Assembly (NCBI RefSeq): GCF_000359605.1
Contig: NZ_APML01000055.1
Location: 1-60,581 of the forward strand
Direction of reading: 5' to 3'
DNA length: 60,581 nucleotides
DNA from: Gracilibacillus halophilus YIM-C55.5
GTDB taxonomy: Bacteria; Bacillota; Bacilli; Bacillales; Amphibacillaceae
Each line of letters opens with the position of its first letter. Position 1 is the stretch's first letter. Positions 44,466-54,857 of this stretch are shown in pieces. Position numbers and translations under genes: made by a program. The notes beneath the pieces were generated by a model. The model was not told the DNA's origin. It saw nothing but the letters and a program-made list of their open reading frames with translations, and ran no database searches.

Positions 44466-45761
44466 TTAAATGGCTTGTATCAGAAAATGTACCATAAATA
44501 ATCCAGCAATGAAATATAAAGGGATGGATACTTGTTTGGCTTTTCCCGTAGCGATTTTCGCGATCGGATACGCGATAAATCCAAAGGCGATCCCGTCAGC
44601 TATACTATACGAATACGGAATCATAATGATAATGAAAAACGCTGGAAAAGCTTCCGTCAAATCAGAAAAAGGGATTTGCTTTATATTTTGCAACATTAAT
44701 CCACCAATCATAATTAAAATCGGTGAGATCGCACTATTTGGTATCAAATGAATCACCGGGATAAAGAAAAACGACAGCAAAAACAAAAGGCCTGCGACAA
44801 TACTCGTGATTCCCGTTCGTCCACCTGCTGCAATCCCCGCTGACCCTTCAACCGTCGACACTGTGGGACTTGAGCCTGCAATCCCGCTAAACATAGAAGC
44901 CACCGACACCGATCGAAGGGCGGCGTTATATTTTTCTGATTGATTCGCATCAGCAACTTGACTATGAACCAAGCCAATATTTTCAAAGATGAGGACCATT
45001 GTTAATGAAAAAACAGCTAACCAAAATGTGACGGTACTTACTGCGTCAAACGACAGCGCTCCAAACACTTCTGTATAATCAGCGACTGATAACGGTGATG
45101 ATTGCGCTTGGCTCGTATCAATTAAGCCAAACAGCCAAGCAATCATCGTTCCGGTGATTAATGTAATCAAAAAATTTCCCGGTACATTGCGTAAAAACAA
45201 CCCGATTCCGATCGTCAATGTTAAAAAGAAGGTTAATCCTTCTACATTACCGATATCGCCTAAAGTGATTAACGAATGTTCACCTTTTACAATAATATGG
45301 CTTTTTTCTAAACCAATCAATGCTAAAAATAAGCCTAAGCCTACCGTAATCGCATCCTTTAAAGAACTAGGAATCGCTCGTGTCACGATTTTTGCTAAAG
45401 GGGTGAATGCGATCACGATAAACAAAATACCCGCAACAAAAACAACGGCCAGCGCTTCTTGCCACGAGAGCCCCATCACATCAACGAACGTGTAGGTGAA
45501 CATCGCATTAACGCCCATACCAGGCACGAGGATCAGTGGGACATTGGCACCAAACCCAACAATAAAACAACCAATCACCGAAATCACGATGGTTGCCCAT
45601 AACGCACCTTCTAGCGGAATACCTGCATCCGAAAGAATCGTGGCATTGACAACAATAATATAAACGATCGCAAAGAAAGAAATCATGCCAGCTAGCATTT
45701 CGCGCTTAATGGTCGATCCTTTCTCATATACACCTGTTTTGTTCCTTATAAAATCTTTCAT
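44466..45761 (-). CDS. NCS2-family purine permease, AzgA/PbuG-like
   Basis: Membrane purine transporter of 431 residues. It opens MKDFIRNKTGVYEKGSTIKREMLAGMISFFAIVYIIVVN and has VPGMGVNAMFTYT near 79, FENIGLVHSQVADANQ near 258 and GSSPTVSTVEGSAGIAAGGRTGITSIVAG near 292, all typical of the hypoxanthine/guanine AzgA-PbuG branch. It sits between deoC and gntR in the operon and probably moves purine bases released by PunA, or imports them. Confidence 0.9.
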   Translation of the reverse strand: MKDFIRNKTGVYEKGSTIKREMLAGMISFFAIVYIIVVNATILSDAGIPLEGALWATIVISVIGCFIVGFGANVPLILVPGMGVNAMFTYTFVDVMGLSWQEALAVVFVAGILFIVIAFTPLAKIVTRAIPSSLKDAITVGLGLFLALIGLEKSHIIVKGEHSLITLGDIGNVEGLTFFLTLTIGIGLFLRNVPGNFLITLITGTMIAWLFGLIDTSQAQSSPLSVADYTEVFGALSFDAVSTVTFWLAVFSLTMVLIFENIGLVHSQVADANQSEKYNAALRSVSVASMFSGIAGSSPTVSTVEGSAGIAAGGRTGITSIVAGLLFLLSFFFIPVIHLIPNSAISPILIMIGGLMLQNIKQIPFSDLTEAFPAFFIIIMIPYSYSIADGIAFGFIAYPIAKIATGKAKQVSIPLYFIAGLFMVHFLIQAI

Positions 45762-45834
45762 TCTTCTTTCGTTCCTTTATGAAATCCCTCGCCCACCCAG
45801 TCGTAAAGACCAAGAATAATTATTTGATGAACCT

Positions 45835-46506
45835 TTAATAATCACTACTTCCTTGTTCACCTTGTACGATTGCTACACTTGAGCTAGCACCGATTCGACT
45901 GGCTCCTGCTTCAATCATCGCTTCTGCCGTTTGCCGATCGCGAACACCACCAGAAGCTTTCACACCCATATTGGGTCCCACCGTTTCGCGCATCAGACGA
46001 ATGTCTGCTGCTGTGGCTCCGCCTTTAGAAAAACCAGTCGACGTTTTCACATAATCAGCTCCTGCTTGCACCGCGAGTTGACATGCTTTCTCCTTTTCTT
46101 CATCTGTTAATAAACATGTTTCAATAATCACTTTCACAAGTGCTTTTCCGTTGGCTGCCTCAACGACCGCACGAATATCTTGTTCCACTTGATCGGTGAA
46201 TCCAGATTTCAACTGGCCAATATTGATCACCATATCCACTTCAGTGGCGCCTTTTTGAATCACATCTTTCGTTTCGTCAGCTTTCGCTTGTGACGTTGTC
46301 GCCCCGAGCGGAAATCCAATCACTGTGCAAACAGCTACCGTTGATTCTTTCAGCAACTCGTTCGCTGTCTCGACCCACGTCGGATGGATACATACCGAAT
46401 AAAAACCATGCTCGGCCGCTTCTGTACAAATCGTTTTCACCTGTTCGAGTGTTGCTTCTGGCTTCAACAACGTATGATCAATTTTTTTCGCTAATGATGG
46501 ACTCAA
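45835..46506 (-). CDS. deoC: deoxyribose-phosphate aldolase
   Basis: Class I aldolase of 223 residues that splits 2-deoxyribose-5-phosphate into acetaldehyde and glyceraldehyde-3-phosphate. [11 protein letters not shown] is near the start, [10 protein letters not shown] near 59-68, [10 protein letters not shown] near 118, the Schiff-base lysine in [10 protein letters not shown] near 147, and [10 protein letters not shown] near 176. A TTG start at 46506 has AAGGAG eight nt upstream; the GTG at 46515 sits on the ribosome binding site. Confidence 0.94.
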   Translation of the reverse strand: MSPSLAKKIDHTLLKPEATLEQVKTICTEAAEHGFYSVCIHPTWVETANELLKESTVAVCTVIGFPLGATTSQAKADETKDVIQKGATEVDMVINIGQLKSGFTDQVEQDIRAVVEAANGKALVKVIIETCLLTDEEKEKACQLAVQAGADYVKTSTGFSKGGATAADIRLMRETVGPNMGVKASGGVRDRQTAEAMIEAGASRIGASSSVAIVQGEQGSSDY

Positions 46507-46526
46507 TTCGATCACTCCTTTTGAGA

Positions 46527-46940
<414 letters not shown>

Positions 46941-47765
46941 TTATTCATTCATACGCTGGATCATTTTTTTGACAAAGTTCAGAAAGTCTTCTCTGACACG
47001 TTCTGTCGTCTCGATCACTTCTTCGTGTGACAACGGTTGATCTAAAATCCCCGCAGCCATATTGGTAATACAACTAATGCCAATCACTCTCATCTCACTG
47101 TGACGAGCGACGATCACTTCAGGCACGGTCGACATCCCCACGGCGTCACCACCGATCGTTTGCAACATGCGCACTTCAGCAGGCGTTTCATAACTCGGTC
47201 CACTATTCCAAACATACACACCTTCTTGAAGCGATAACCCGATATCCGACGCCACCGTTCTCGCAAGATGTTGCAACGACTTGTCATACGCTTGTGACAT
47301 ATCCGGAAAACGCACACCAAACGCAGCATCATTCGGCCCGATTAACGGATGATCGCCAACATTATTAATATGATCCGTAATTAACATTAAATCCCCAGCT
47401 TGAAAGGATTCATTCAGTCCACCAGCTGCATTGGTCACAAGTAACGAATCAATCTGCAAGGCTTTCATTACACGTACAGGAAACGTCACAGCATCCAACC
47501 CGTACCCTTCATAATAATGAAAACGCCCTTGCATCGCGAGCACGGGTTGACCTTTTAACTGACCGATCACTAATTGTCCCGCATGCCCTTCAACCGTCGA
47601 AACCGGGAAACCAGGAATATCTTCATAACGAATCTTTACCGGGTCCTCGATTTCATCAGCCAGCACACCTAATCCTGATCCAAGAATTAATCCGATTTGT
47701 GGGGATATATTCACTTTTTCTTTAATAAAATCAACGGCTTGTTGAATGGTTGCTTGATTCATCAT
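46941..47765 (-). CDS. punA: purine nucleoside phosphorylase
   Basis: Trimeric-type purine nucleoside phosphorylase of 274 residues that releases purine base and (deoxy)ribose-1-phosphate from guanosine- or inosine-type nucleosides. GLILGSGLGVLADEI is near 22-36, GRFHYYEGY near 80-88, LLVTNAAGGLN near 109, GPSYETPAEVRML near 190 and GMSTVPEVIVA near 212. GAGGCGAT precedes ATG; the gene follows deoB by 6 bp. Confidence 0.94.
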   Translation of the reverse strand: MMNQATIQQAVDFIKEKVNISPQIGLILGSGLGVLADEIEDPVKIRYEDIPGFPVSTVEGHAGQLVIGQLKGQPVLAMQGRFHYYEGYGLDAVTFPVRVMKALQIDSLLVTNAAGGLNESFQAGDLMLITDHINNVGDHPLIGPNDAAFGVRFPDMSQAYDKSLQHLARTVASDIGLSLQEGVYVWNSGPSYETPAEVRMLQTIGGDAVGMSTVPEVIVARHSEMRVIGISCITNMAAGILDQPLSHEEVIETTERVREDFLNFVKKMIQRMNE

Positions 47766-47771
47766 ATCGCC

Positions 47772-48947
47772 TCACTTTACTTCATGTAAAAAACTTGTGC
47801 CGTTTTTCGGGCTGTTTACATGGAAATTTTCTGCCACAGTTTCACCAATATCTGCAAACGTTTCTCTCAACGATAAGTGCGATCCTTCTTTGATCCCTTG
47901 ATGATATACGAGTAGCGGCACATATTCACGTGTATGATCTGTCCCATGATGTACAGGGTCATTACCGTGATCCGCAGTAATCATGAGTAAATCGTCTGAT
48001 CTTAGTTTATCAAAAACTTCTGGAAGCCGCGCATCAAACGCTTCGAGCGCTTCACCATAGCCAATCGGATCGCGACGATGACCATATTTCGCATCAAAAT
48101 CGACAAGGTTGAGAAAACTTAACCCCGTAAAATCCATGTCCATCGTCGTAAGCAGCTTATCCATGCCATCCATATTGGACGTTGTGCGAAAAGCTTGCGT
48201 AATGCCTTCCCCATCATAAATATCAGCAATTTTGCCGATCGAGATCACATCATATCCCTCATCTTCTAATTCATTCATCACCGTTCGACCAAAAGGTTTC
48301 AAGGCATAATCATGGCGATTCGACGTCCGCTCGAAATGGCCGGGTTCCCCTACAAATGGACGCGCAATCACACGTCCGGCCATATATTCTGGAGCGTTCA
48401 TTAATTCGCGCGCATATTCGCAAATGTCGTATAACTCATTTAGTGGGACAATTTCTTCATGCGCAGCAATTTGCAACACCGAATCAGCTGACGTGTACAC
48501 AATTAAGCTGCCATCACGCATATGCTGTTCGCCTAGTTCATCGATAATCGCTGTTCCTGATGCAGGCTTATTGGCAATGACTTTTCGTCCTGTTTTTTGT
48601 TCGAGCTTTTGAATGACTTCATCGGGAAACCCCTTCGGAAACGTGCGAAACGGTGTATCGATGTGTAACCCCATAATTTCCCAATGACCAGTCATTGTAT
48701 CCTTGCCACTTGAGGCTTCCTGCATTTTCGTATAATGCGCCAACGGGGTTTCTGACGACGCGATGCCTGGAATGTGCTGAATATTACTTAAGCCGAGTTT
48801 CCCCATATTCGGCATATGAAGCCCGTTCATCTCCGCGGCAATATGACCTAATGTATCTGCATCCTTATCATCATATTGCGCCGCATCTGGTGAGGCGCCT
48901 ATGCCCACCGAATCCATGACAATCAAAAACACACGTTGAAAATCCAT
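47772..48947 (-). CDS. deoB: phosphopentomutase
   Basis: Manganese-dependent mutase of 391 residues of the alkaline phosphatase superfamily that converts (deoxy)ribose-1-phosphate to the 5-phosphate. It opens [23 protein letters not shown] (about 5-27) and has [13 protein letters not shown] (catalytic Thr near 85), [17 protein letters not shown] near 280 and [24 protein letters not shown] near 324-347. AGGGAGG precedes ATG. It links Pdp/PunA products to DeoC. Confidence 0.95.
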   Translation of the reverse strand: MDFQRVFLIVMDSVGIGASPDAAQYDDKDADTLGHIAAEMNGLHMPNMGKLGLSNIQHIPGIASSETPLAHYTKMQEASSGKDTMTGHWEIMGLHIDTPFRTFPKGFPDEVIQKLEQKTGRKVIANKPASGTAIIDELGEQHMRDGSLIVYTSADSVLQIAAHEEIVPLNELYDICEYARELMNAPEYMAGRVIARPFVGEPGHFERTSNRHDYALKPFGRTVMNELEDEGYDVISIGKIADIYDGEGITQAFRTTSNMDGMDKLLTTMDMDFTGLSFLNLVDFDAKYGHRRDPIGYGEALEAFDARLPEVFDKLRSDDLLMITADHGNDPVHHGTDHTREYVPLLVYHQGIKEGSHLSLRETFADIGETVAENFHVNSPKNGTSFLHEVK

Positions 48948-48961
48948 GACTTCCTACCTCC

Positions 48962-50266
48962 CTATTCAGTAATCACGTGATAAATCAGTGATGGTGCTTG
49001 TGTTTCATTTTTCGTAAGTTGAATCGATTGTCTCATTTTCTCGCTCACTTCTGAGACGTCTTGTTGATTACTATGAATCGTCACTAAAGATTCACCTTTT
49101 TTCACTTTGTCACCGATTTTCTTATTTAAGACGACACCAACGGCTAAATCAATATCCGATTCTTTCGTTAAACGGCCGGCTCCTAACATGCTAGCCGCGA
49201 TTCCGATCTCATCAGCCACAATTTCTGACACGTAGCCATCCATTGTCGCCTCTACCTCAAACGTATAAGCAGTTGTTGGTAATTTCGACGGATCATCCAC
49301 AACCGATGCATCACCGCCTTGTGCCGCAAGAAATGTTTTCATCGTTTCAACAGCTTTTCCGGATTCAATCGCTTCCTTTAATTTCTCTCGCGCTTCTTCA
49401 ATGGAATCCGCCTGTTGACTCAAATAAACCATGTGACTACCTAATGTGAGACACAGTTCTTCAATATCTTTTGGTCCATTGCCTTTTAACGTGTCGATTG
49501 CTTCTCTCATTTCAAGCGCATTGCCAACAGCAAAACCTAACGGCTGATTCATATCTGAAATGACAGCGACCGTTTCTCGACCGGCACCATTGCCGATTTG
49601 AACCATGGCTTGTGCTAACTCCTTCGCACCTTCTACATCTTTCATAAAAGCGCCAGACCCTGTTTTCACGTCTAGCACGATCGCATCAGCTCCAGAAGCC
49701 ATTTTCTTACTCATGATCGAACTCGCAATTAACGGAATCGAATCGACGGTCGCCGTCACATCGCGTAAGCCATATAACTTTTTATCAGCAGGCGTCAAGT
49801 TACCACTTTGGCCCACAACGGCAATGTTATTTTGATTAACGAGCTTGTTAAACGTATCACCATCAAGCTCTACTTGAAACCCTTCGACTGATTCCAGCTT
49901 ATCAATGGTACCACCCGTATGACCTAATCCGCGTCCTGACATTTTAGCAATCGGCACACCCACTGATGCGACAAGCGGTGCCAAAATTAATGTCGTCGTA
50001 TCTCCGACTCCGCCTGTACTATGCTTATCGACCTTGATGCCTGCTACATCGGATAAATCGACTTGATCACCAGACGCTACCATTGCTTGTGTTAAATAAA
50101 CGCTCTCATCTTTTGTCATATCTTGAAAATATATCGCCATCGCCAGTGCTGATACTTGATAATCCGGAATCTCTCCATTGGTATAACCAGCAACGAAAAA
50201 ATCGATCTCTTCTTTCGTTAATTCTTCACCATTTCGCTTCTTCTCAATCACATCTATCATCCGCAT
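48962..50266 (-). CDS. pdp: pyrimidine-nucleoside phosphorylase
   Basis: Pyrimidine-nucleoside phosphorylase of 434 residues acting on uridine, deoxyuridine and thymidine. The glycosyltransferase family 3 signature is seen: [21 protein letters not shown] at the start, [24 protein letters not shown] near 79-102, [17 protein letters not shown] near 109-125 and SVEGFQ. It is the first gene of pdp-deoB-punA-cdd-deoC-permease-gntR. ATG at 50266 has AAAGGG nine nt upstream. Confidence 0.95.
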   Translation of the reverse strand: MRMIDVIEKKRNGEELTKEEIDFFVAGYTNGEIPDYQVSALAMAIYFQDMTKDESVYLTQAMVASGDQVDLSDVAGIKVDKHSTGGVGDTTTLILAPLVASVGVPIAKMSGRGLGHTGGTIDKLESVEGFQVELDGDTFNKLVNQNNIAVVGQSGNLTPADKKLYGLRDVTATVDSIPLIASSIMSKKMASGADAIVLDVKTGSGAFMKDVEGAKELAQAMVQIGNGAGRETVAVISDMNQPLGFAVGNALEMREAIDTLKGNGPKDIEELCLTLGSHMVYLSQQADSIEEAREKLKEAIESGKAVETMKTFLAAQGGDASVVDDPSKLPTTAYTFEVEATMDGYVSEIVADEIGIAASMLGAGRLTKESDIDLAVGVVLNKKIGDKVKKGESLVTIHSNQQDVSEVSEKMRQSIQLTKNETQAPSLIYHVITE

Positions 50267-50287
50267 CCATCATCACCCTTTCATTTT

Positions 50288-50301
50288 TGCAAGCATTTTC
50301 A
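50288..50301. promoter_or_regulatory. weak cre-like site in the pdp leader
   Basis: TGCAAGCATTTTCA agrees with TGWAANCGNTNWCA at 12 of 14 positions and lies about 20 bp before the pdp start, the same place as the cre-like site of nupC. Confidence 0.4.
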
Positions 50302-50315
50302 TTTCGTTTAATTTG

Positions 50316-50345
50316 ATTATAATTGTTAGACGTCCAACAAGTCAA
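50316..50345 (-). promoter_or_regulatory. pdp operon promoter with operator in the spacer
   Basis: On the minus strand TTGACT (50340-50345) and TATAAT (50316-50321) are 18 bp apart. The palindrome GTTAGACGTCCAAC (50325-50338) lies within the spacer. It is 13 of 14 identical to the nupC operator. Confidence 0.88.
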
Positions 50346-50442
50346 GTGAAAATCATACCGCTCCATCCCTAGTAGAATCATTGAAATGGTGGTCATTTTC
50401 TGATATCGTTTTCGTAGAATAGCAGATAAGGAGGAGTGTTCC

Positions 50443-51021
50443 ATGGCTTTTACATTGCAAATCGGTGAACAGGCACCAGATTTTTCGCTACCTGCTACAG
50501 ACGGAAAGACCTATCGTTTAGCAGATTTTAATGCCAACGTATTAGTTGTCTTTTTTACATGTAATCATTGCCCATATGTGATCGGTTCTGACGAAGTCAC
50601 GCGCGCCACCGCTGAAAAATTCGCCGACCAAGGCGTTCAATTCGTCGGTATTAATTCCAATAGTGTGAACACAAAAGCAGGAGATTCATTCGAAAAAATG
50701 GTGGAACGAATGGATGAGCATCAATTCCCGTGGACCTATTTACGTGATGAATCACAAGACGTCGCAGAAGCTTACGGGGCATTACGCACACCGCATTTTT
50801 ATGTATTTGATCAAAATCGCAAGCTGATCTATACAGGACGTGCGATCGACAACCCGCGCGAATCAGAGAAAGCAACCGTGAATGATTTAGAACATGCACT
50901 TTCTGAACATTTAGCAGGGAATGACATCTCAACACCTGTCACCAACCCACTTGGCTGTAACGTGAAATGGGAAGGTAAAGATAAACACTGGATGCCACCA
51001 GAAGCATGTGATCTTGTATAA
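50443..51021 (+). CDS. thioredoxin-family protein, AhpC/TSA-like
   Basis: Soluble thioredoxin-fold protein of 192 residues. [20 protein letters not shown] opens a redoxin domain; the active-site pattern is [10 protein letters not shown] (about 37-46), where CNHC replaces the classical CxxC of TlpA or the single peroxidatic Cys of AhpC. A late Cys pair (LGCNVKW near 176; EACDLV at the end) is also present. Probably a thiol reductase or peroxiredoxin-like enzyme. No export signal is seen. GGAGGAG precedes ATG; it diverges from the pdp operon. Confidence 0.87.
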   Translation: MAFTLQIGEQAPDFSLPATDGKTYRLADFNANVLVVFFTCNHCPYVIGSDEVTRATAEKFADQGVQFVGINSNSVNTKAGDSFEKMVERMDEHQFPWTYLRDESQDVAEAYGALRTPHFYVFDQNRKLIYTGRAIDNPRESEKATVNDLEHALSEHLAGNDISTPVTNPLGCNVKWEGKDKHWMPPEACDLV

Positions 51022-51029
51022 AGTTAGAA

Positions 51030-51062
51030 AAAGGACGCAGGGGGTTCCCGCGTCCTTTTTTT
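51030..51062 (+). terminator. terminator of the thioredoxin-family gene
   Basis: AAAGGACGC pairs with GCGTCCTTT, extended by GGG/CCC across a small loop, and is followed by a run of T. Confidence 0.92.
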
Positions 51063-51144
51063 ACACTGATACCACTTTTTCTTATCCCATCGCACCTGAC
51101 AGAGCGTATCTCATCGCTCATCAACATGTCTGGACTCGTAAAAT

Positions 51145-51169
51145 GAGACGCAGGGGATTCCTGCGCCTC
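51145..51169 (-). terminator. terminator of the zinc-ribbon membrane gene pair
   Basis: GAGACGCAGG and CCTGCGCCTC form a near-perfect stem (one mismatch) around GGATT. It begins 5 bp beyond the stop at 51174. Its core is almost the same as the terminator at 51030-51062. Confidence 0.75.
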
Positions 51170-51173
51170 AAAA

Positions 51174-51950
51174 CTACCACATGAACATTTGCTCTAAAGA
51201 TCGTAGCATGCCGTCCAATAATACAAATGTGAATATATAAAGAATCAATAGATTGATCACAAATGAAAGAATGGTCATATAATAAGCGTGTGGATGCTCT
51301 TCTTGTTTTACATGAGAATACGTCAAAATCACTGGGTGAATCACTGTTAAAATAACAAAAATTACATTTAATAGGACAAACATCGGTACATTATTACCAA
51401 AACTGTTTAGATTCAGCGAGAAAATCCCCGCTAACGCAAGTAGAGCTAATACCACATACACCATCGTATAAGGTACTTGCAAGCCACTAAAACGTGTGAA
51501 TAACATTTGAAAACTTGTCCGATTTTTCGCTATTTTCAAAGAAATCGCAGACGCTATTAAGCCTGTAAAAAGTAAAATGACAAAGAAAATAAACAACCGA
51601 CTTACAATTAAAAAGAAGGGTAAACTTCTTCCATCTGTAAACATACTCATCTGTTGCTGGACAACATTATTGGCTAGCGCATAAAGTAAAATAGATAGAA
51701 ACAACGGCAACAGTATCGCTGTAATCACTGCATTTGCAAAAGATTCACTACCATCTTTCAAAGCAATAGTTGGATTTTTTATACGCTCCACCGCATATGC
51801 CCAATATTGACTTGATTGCTGTTTCACTTTTTCCAAGGTTTGATTGTCTGTTACGGTTCGCTCCGTCTGTGCTTCTAACGGGGCACCACACGACTCGCAA
51901 AAATTCCCTGGTGATTGTTCTTTACCACAATTCTCACAAGTAATCATCAT
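51174..51950 (-). CDS. zinc-ribbon membrane protein with five helices
   Basis: A 258-residue protein. An N-terminal double-CxxC zinc ribbon (CENCG near 5, CESCG near 17) is followed by a linker and about five transmembrane helices (from about 70 to 250), a Yip1-like layout. ATG at 51950 has AAAGGAG six nt upstream and lies inside the last bases after the TcaA-like gene. A role in envelope sensing with its TcaA-like partner is an inference. Confidence 0.8.
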   Translation of the reverse strand: MMITCENCGKEQSPGNFCESCGAPLEAQTERTVTDNQTLEKVKQQSSQYWAYAVERIKNPTIALKDGSESFANAVITAILLPLFLSILLYALANNVVQQQMSMFTDGRSLPFFLIVSRLFIFFVILLFTGLIASAISLKIAKNRTSFQMLFTRFSGLQVPYTMVYVVLALLALAGIFSLNLNSFGNNVPMFVLLNVIFVILTVIHPVILTYSHVKQEEHPHAYYMTILSFVINLLILYIFTFVLLDGMLRSLEQMFMW

Positions 51951-51960
51951 GATCGCTCCT

Positions 51961-53367
51961 TTATTCATAGTTTATGATATCGTCTGTTTCAAAATCTGAT
52001 AATTCTTCACTGTTCATAATAAACCAGTTTCCTGCTTCTTGATCATACTCGAATTCATATAGCCAATAATATGTGTCACGAGAACGTTCCAATTCATCAT
52101 ACTGACCTGATTCATAATATCCAGAATAAAACTCTAATTCCGCAATCACTGATGCGGTAGTGTTTTCAAAAGTAAAACTTCCGTCATCGATACGAATCCG
52201 CTCAATATCTCCTTCAAAATGACTATCATCGTTCTCCATACGTTCAAAATTCGCACGAGTACTTTCCAAATATTCTTCATTTTTCATTACCGTAAACTCA
52301 CGAATCGACGTTTTATGATAGGCTTGTATCCATTCATTGGTATGTTGTGCAATTCGGCTATATATAGCTTCTTTCAGATCATCCTCCACCCATTCAAATT
52401 CCAACGCAACCTTTTGTTGGGATGGGCTTGTTATCGTCACTTCATTGGAATAATACGTCTCCCAAGGAAATTCAAGCAGCGCCGCAAGATAAGTTGTCCC
52501 GTCATAAGTGACAGGCCCATACGAAGACGTTTCTTCAATCGTCGTACCTTGCGCTTTTCCATTCACGATTAACTCCGCTTCTGGGTAATTCGATTCAATC
52601 TCGACGACATTCCCTTCAAACGCAACCGATGCTTCTAATTGATCTTGATTCGCTTGCCAAAAATCAAGTGTCACCGTTTGATCAAACGAACCATACTTTT
52701 CTCTATGTAAGAACGTGACGGTATACTTTCCTGGCAGCACATCAACCGGAATTTGCTCACCCGCCTGTTCCGTTTGAAACGCCTCATAACCAGGAATATG
52801 TACTTCTGTCTGTTCAAAATTCGCTGATGCCATAATCGTTACCGGTTCGACTTCAAAATGGTACTGCGGATACAGATAAAATGTCTTACCTTCTTCCACA
52901 GGATCAATCAATGCCGAAGCGTCACCTTCTTCATTCATTTCCTTCTCAAGATCAGATATCAAGTGATCTAATCGGTCGGGATGATCTTGAAAATAGCTTG
53001 CGAATTCATGGTAATAGGTGTCTTGCATACCATTTTCCGAGGTCAATAAGCTCTTTAATGCTTCCTCATCATTCGTTTCAATCGCTGTTCTAATATTTTC
53101 TAACTGGGACTGTTTCCCGAAAAGCGACTCGCCAAGAAAGTAACCACCAATAAATACACCAGCCAAAACTACGAATATAATCGGTAATATAATCCATAAT
53201 TTCTTTTTATCCATTTTGGCTTTTTTTGGGGTTGAATTCTCTTGAACGGGTTCATGTTGCGTATGATTAGGTACAGAACTGTCAACAGGCGCACCACAAG
53301 ACTTACAAAATTTCGCTTCTTCATTCAGCTCATGACCACAATTTTTACAAAACTTCAATGACACCAT
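51961..53367 (-). CDS. TcaA-like zinc-ribbon membrane protein
   Basis: A 468-residue protein of the TcaA/YvbJ type. A zinc ribbon (CKNCG near 7, CKSCG near 22), a linker, one transmembrane helix (about 57-80) and an extracellular region with TcaA repeat domains (QLENIRTAIETNDEEALKSLL near 89; ELIVNGKAQGTTIEE near 270) end in an NTF2-like domain (about 345-465). In Staphylococcus, TcaA is linked to teicoplanin susceptibility and wall teichoic acid. It precedes a second zinc-ribbon membrane gene; the two reading frames are 10 bp apart and probably co-transcribed. Confidence 0.88.
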   Translation of the reverse strand: MVSLKFCKNCGHELNEEAKFCKSCGAPVDSSVPNHTQHEPVQENSTPKKAKMDKKKLWIILPIIFVVLAGVFIGGYFLGESLFGKQSQLENIRTAIETNDEEALKSLLTSENGMQDTYYHEFASYFQDHPDRLDHLISDLEKEMNEEGDASALIDPVEEGKTFYLYPQYHFEVEPVTIMASANFEQTEVHIPGYEAFQTEQAGEQIPVDVLPGKYTVTFLHREKYGSFDQTVTLDFWQANQDQLEASVAFEGNVVEIESNYPEAELIVNGKAQGTTIEETSSYGPVTYDGTTYLAALLEFPWETYYSNEVTITSPSQQKVALEFEWVEDDLKEAIYSRIAQHTNEWIQAYHKTSIREFTVMKNEEYLESTRANFERMENDDSHFEGDIERIRIDDGSFTFENTTASVIAELEFYSGYYESGQYDELERSRDTYYWLYEFEYDQEAGNWFIMNSEELSDFETDDIINYE

Positions 53368-53444
53368 CCTTTCTTACTAAGACTTTATACTCAAAACCGA
53401 ATCTATTATACCAACAATACTTCATAGAATAAAGTGCTCACACT

Positions 53445-53544
53445 CACACCTGAAAAATAATTGTCACACCAGAATTCCGCACGTCACACCAGAATTAATT
53501 CTGCCACGCTAGAATTCCGCGCGTCACGCCAGAATCCTAACCTC
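53445..53544 (+). repeat. 20-bp phased repeat array, locus 4
   Basis: Five copies of TCACRCCAGAA-like 11-mers spaced about 20 bp, with 9-mers mostly TTCCGCRCG and one TTAATTCTG. It lies in the divergent gap between the TcaA-like gene and the response-regulator gene. The rest of the 300-bp gap is AT-rich with no other signal recognised. Coordinates are good to a base or two. Confidence 0.88.
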
Positions 53545-53674
53545 TCGCAACATCCACTCCATCTAACATCAAACACTTCCCCATGATCATTGAAATCACG
53601 TCTTTTATTATGTAAAATTATTCATGCATTAGGGAATTGTGGAATATCCCTTAACTAGAATGGGGGAAAATGAG

Positions 53675-54817
53675 ATGGATATCATACTATTTGATGATGA
53701 GATACTCGCGTTAGATTACTTAGAGCATCAGCTGAACGCTCTAGAAAATACGACCATCATCGGCAAGTATACACACACAGATGTCGAAGCCATAAAGGAA
53801 ACAATCAAGTTAGCAGATGTTGTGTTTCTCGATATAAAAATGCCTGACATCAACGGGCTCGAATTGGCAGAAAAAATACTTGAAATCAAACCAAGTATCC
53901 CCATTATATTCGTCACGGCTTACGACGAATATGCCATTCAAGCCTTCGAACTCAATGCACTCGATTATATATTAAAACCTGTCCAGTTTGATCGATTAAA
54001 GAAAACAATCGAACGAATTGAACACTCTATCAGACATAAAAATGATCAAATACAAGCTGACGCTCAACAATTAACCATTCATGTCTTAGGTGAACTTTCA
54101 TTTCAAATGGACGATGAAGAGCCTGAAGTCATCTCTTGGCGTACTGCGAATGCCAAACAATTATTCTTATACTTACTTCATCATCATGATCAAAGTGTGT
54201 CAAAGTCGGAATTAATTGAACTTCTTCTTGATCATACAGAAATTGAAAAAGCTGATTCGTTACTGTATGTCACCATTTATCAAATCAGACAAGCTCTATC
54301 CAAATACTGTAACTATTTATCCATTGTAAATCGTAAAAACGCTTATGCGCTTATATTATATGAGCATACGACGATTGATAAAGAACGATGGGAAACTGCA
54401 CTGACAAACATGCCAACAATAGATAGCGAAACCATTTATCAGCACGAACAAACCTTGCATTTATACAAAGGAGCTTATCTAAAAAATCTAGATTATGTAT
54501 GGGCAGAAGCTGAACGTTTTCGAATCGAAAAACTTTGGATTGAACATGCGTTAAAAATCGCCGACTGTTATTATACCCATCAATTTTATGAAAAGGCTGC
54601 GAATTGGTATGTTCAAATTTCAGACATCGTTCCAGAACTCGAAAACGTTCATTTTGCTCTAATGAAAATCCATGACATAAACAATTATGGAATATTAGTC
54701 GAACATCAATACCATTTGTTGTCTACCGCTTTAGATGAATTTAACCTATCCATGAGTGACGAAGTAGAACAATGGTATCAAGAATGGAAGCAAACCAATA
54801 AACAAAAACTCACTTAA
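53675..54817 (+). CDS. response regulator with winged-helix and BTAD (SARP-like) output
   Basis: A 380-residue regulator. The receiver domain (1-118) has the acidic pocket DDE near 7-9, the phosphoacceptor Asp in VVFLDIKMP (D53) and the Lys in YILKPV (K101). A winged-helix region (about 125-225; LGELSFQMDDEEPEVISWRTANAKQLFLYLL) and a tetratricopeptide-like BTAD domain (about 235-375) follow, the AfsR/SARP output layout. ATG at 53675 has GGGGGA nine nt upstream. The convergent hybrid kinase is the obvious partner. Confidence 0.9.
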   Translation: MDIILFDDEILALDYLEHQLNALENTTIIGKYTHTDVEAIKETIKLADVVFLDIKMPDINGLELAEKILEIKPSIPIIFVTAYDEYAIQAFELNALDYILKPVQFDRLKKTIERIEHSIRHKNDQIQADAQQLTIHVLGELSFQMDDEEPEVISWRTANAKQLFLYLLHHHDQSVSKSELIELLLDHTEIEKADSLLYVTIYQIRQALSKYCNYLSIVNRKNAYALILYEHTTIDKERWETALTNMPTIDSETIYQHEQTLHLYKGAYLKNLDYVWAEAERFRIEKLWIEHALKIADCYYTHQFYEKAANWYVQISDIVPELENVHFALMKIHDINNYGILVEHQYHLLSTALDEFNLSMSDEVEQWYQEWKQTNKQKLT

Positions 54818-54828
54818 ATAACCGAGCC

Positions 54829-54857
54829 ACCCGAATGTTAACTGTTAGCATTCGGGT
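54829..54857. terminator. bidirectional terminator between regulator and kinase genes
   Basis: ACCCGAATG (54829-54837) pairs with CATTCGGGT (54849-54857). The kinase stop codon (54845-54847) lies in the loop. It serves both convergent genes. Confidence 0.8.
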
